Source: Chrysophaeum taylorii (lineage: Eukaryota; Sar; Pelagophyceae; Pelagomonadales; Pelagomonadaceae). Taken from it: a stretch of DNA of 38,607 nt. The position numbers and the translations under genes were made by a program. This document shows, one piece after another, positions 37,303 through 38,607 of the stretch. Under the pieces are notes generated by a model, which ran no database searches, had not been told where the DNA came from, and saw nothing but the letters and a program-made list of their open reading frames with translations. Every line of letters begins with the position of its first letter. Within the stretch, counting starts at the first letter, position 1. The DNA is taken from assembly GCA_029834535.1 (NCBI GenBank), contig JAQMWT010000026.1, forward strand, positions 1-38,607. The letters run 5' to 3'.

Positions 37303-38607
37303 GTTGTAGTCGTAAAAATCGAGATTCGAAGAACAAAACCCTTTTCGAAGATTTTTTGAAGTAAGGTTGCCGCGTGCGACGGCGATGGAGCCTTCGCCCG
37401 GCAAACGGGACGACGCGCTCGAGCCACAGGGACGCGACGCGCTCGACGCCGGCATCGGGGCCTTTTACGTTCGGGGTTCTTTCGGGTTCTGGCGCGCGCA
37501 AAAATGCGACGCGATTTCGCCTTTTTGCGCGCGAACTCTTCGGTACGCGCGCGATGCGTGCCAGCGTCTTCGTCGCCGCCGCGAGACGGCCACCGAAATC
37601 GACAACGGCTTGCCGCGCTCGCGTCTGCGGTCAAAGCCCGCTTCCACGGCTACGACTCGATCTTCCGACGGGCGTCCTCGAGAACGCGCGCGACCGAACG
37701 AGACTCGACAGTCGACTCGGTGGATCGACCACCGTTTAACCTTCGTTACGATGCGTGCCGGGCTTCGTCGCCGCTGCGAGCGGCCACCGCCGTCGCGGAC
37801 CGCGATCGGACTCGCCCGCGGTTGACGTCCGTCGACCAAACCCGAAAAAAAACTCGGCGGCTCGCTCGACGGGCGGCGGCCGCGCCGCCGGGCAAAGGCA
37901 CGCGCCGCCGGGCAGCGCTTCGTACGAGCGTGCCGGCGTCTTCGTCGCCGCCGTCGGACCGCGGGTTGACGTCCAGTCGGACCAACCCGAAATAAAAACC
38001 GACGGCGAGTCGAGCTCGACGCGTGGCGCCAGCGCTCGATACGATGCGTGCCGGCGTTCGTCGCCGTGCTGCGAGCGGCCACCGCCGCTCGCGGACTCGG
38101 ACTCGACTCGCCCGCGACCTGGACTCGCCCGCGGACTCGGATCTCGCTCGCGGTGTACAGTCGACCAACCCGATATGACAAAACTTCCGCGGCGCGGCGC
38201 GCCGGCGCTCGAAGCGTCCTGCCAGCGCTTCGATACGATCGTGCCCCCGGGCGTTCGTCGCCGCTTTTTCGATACGATGACGTGGCCGCGTCTTCATCGC
38301 GCTGCGAGGCGGCCACCGCCTTCGCGGGACGCGGCCGGACTTTACGCAGCGCGCGCGCGACCGCGCGCCGACGACCGGCCGCGCGCCCGCGCGCGTCCAC
38401 CACGACCGCCCGTGCCATCGGCCATCGCCCACGGAGACGAAGAACCCGCTCGCGTCTACGGCGAAGCCCGCTTCCGCGGCCACGCCCGATCTTCCCGCTG
38501 CGGCAGTCGCTCGGACCGTCGATCCCCCCTCCCCGAGAAAAACTATGGGACCGTCGACGCGCGACGGCGGCGTCAGCTATCTCATTAATTATGCGCGACG
38601 CCCTCAT

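Larger units (their letters stand above)
36635..38607 (+). repeat. Array unit F (cut by window end)
   Basis: AT module from 36635, degraded tRNA-like module near 36944-37066, inverted SINE head 37146-37302, then the CpG-rich block to the end of the window. Many single-base indels relative to units B-D. The array continues beyond the window. Confidence 0.82.

Noticed and set aside
25667..38607. Many long open frames of 150-380 codons on both strands of the array
   Set aside because: They overlap in several frames at once, are Arg/Ala/Ser/Pro-rich as expected from GC-rich repeats, and are broken at random by indels between units.

Overview
Eukaryotic nuclear DNA that is almost entirely transposable elements and their remains; I could not recognise a host gene. 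It holds Ty3/gypsy LTR retrotransposons, a LINE-like reverse transcriptase, SINE-like insertions, a Crypton-type tyrosine recombinase, Helitron helicase debris and a tandem array with a monomer of about 2 kb. The host is not fixed by the sequence. An alga or other protist is most likely, because Ty3/gypsy elements that carry a cytosine-5 DNA methyltransferase have been reported from dinoflagellates and charophyte green algae.

Layout. (1) 1-4285: 3' part of a decayed Ty3/gypsy element (Gypsy-1): reverse transcriptase pieces, RNase H, integrase and the start of its 3' LTR. (2) 4286-4805: a LINE 3' end in reverse orientation, split by a 5'-truncated SINE-like insertion with a 14-bp target duplication. 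(3) 4806-14966: Gypsy-2, a 10.2-kb element with both LTRs, primer-binding site, split gag and pol. Its pol order is protease, linker, cytosine-5 DNA methyltransferase, reverse transcriptase, RNase H, integrase, extra C-terminal module. It is dead: a SINE-like insertion in the RT, one frameshift and at least two nonsense codons in pol. (4) 14968-15454: two 176-bp direct repeats around 135 bp, resembling a tiny LTR element. (5) 15488-18300, minus strand: 5'-truncated LINE with a frameshift. (6) 18461-21016: one open 851-codon Crypton-like recombinase, the best preserved gene here. (7) 21017-23859: no gene seen. (8) 23860-25640: dispersed-repeat modules, a third SINE-like copy, short tandem repeats and a Helitron helicase remnant. 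(9) 25640-38607: tandem array of mosaic units, each with an AT-rich module, a tRNA-like A/B-box module, an inverted SINE head, a CpG-rich block and a set of G/C hairpins.

The most interesting object is Gypsy-2. It joins a DNA-methylation enzyme to a retrotransposon polyprotein and has a conserved module after the integrase. The extreme left edge of the window hints that Gypsy-1 had the methyltransferase too. The long open frames in the GC-rich array are composition artefacts and are not annotated as genes.
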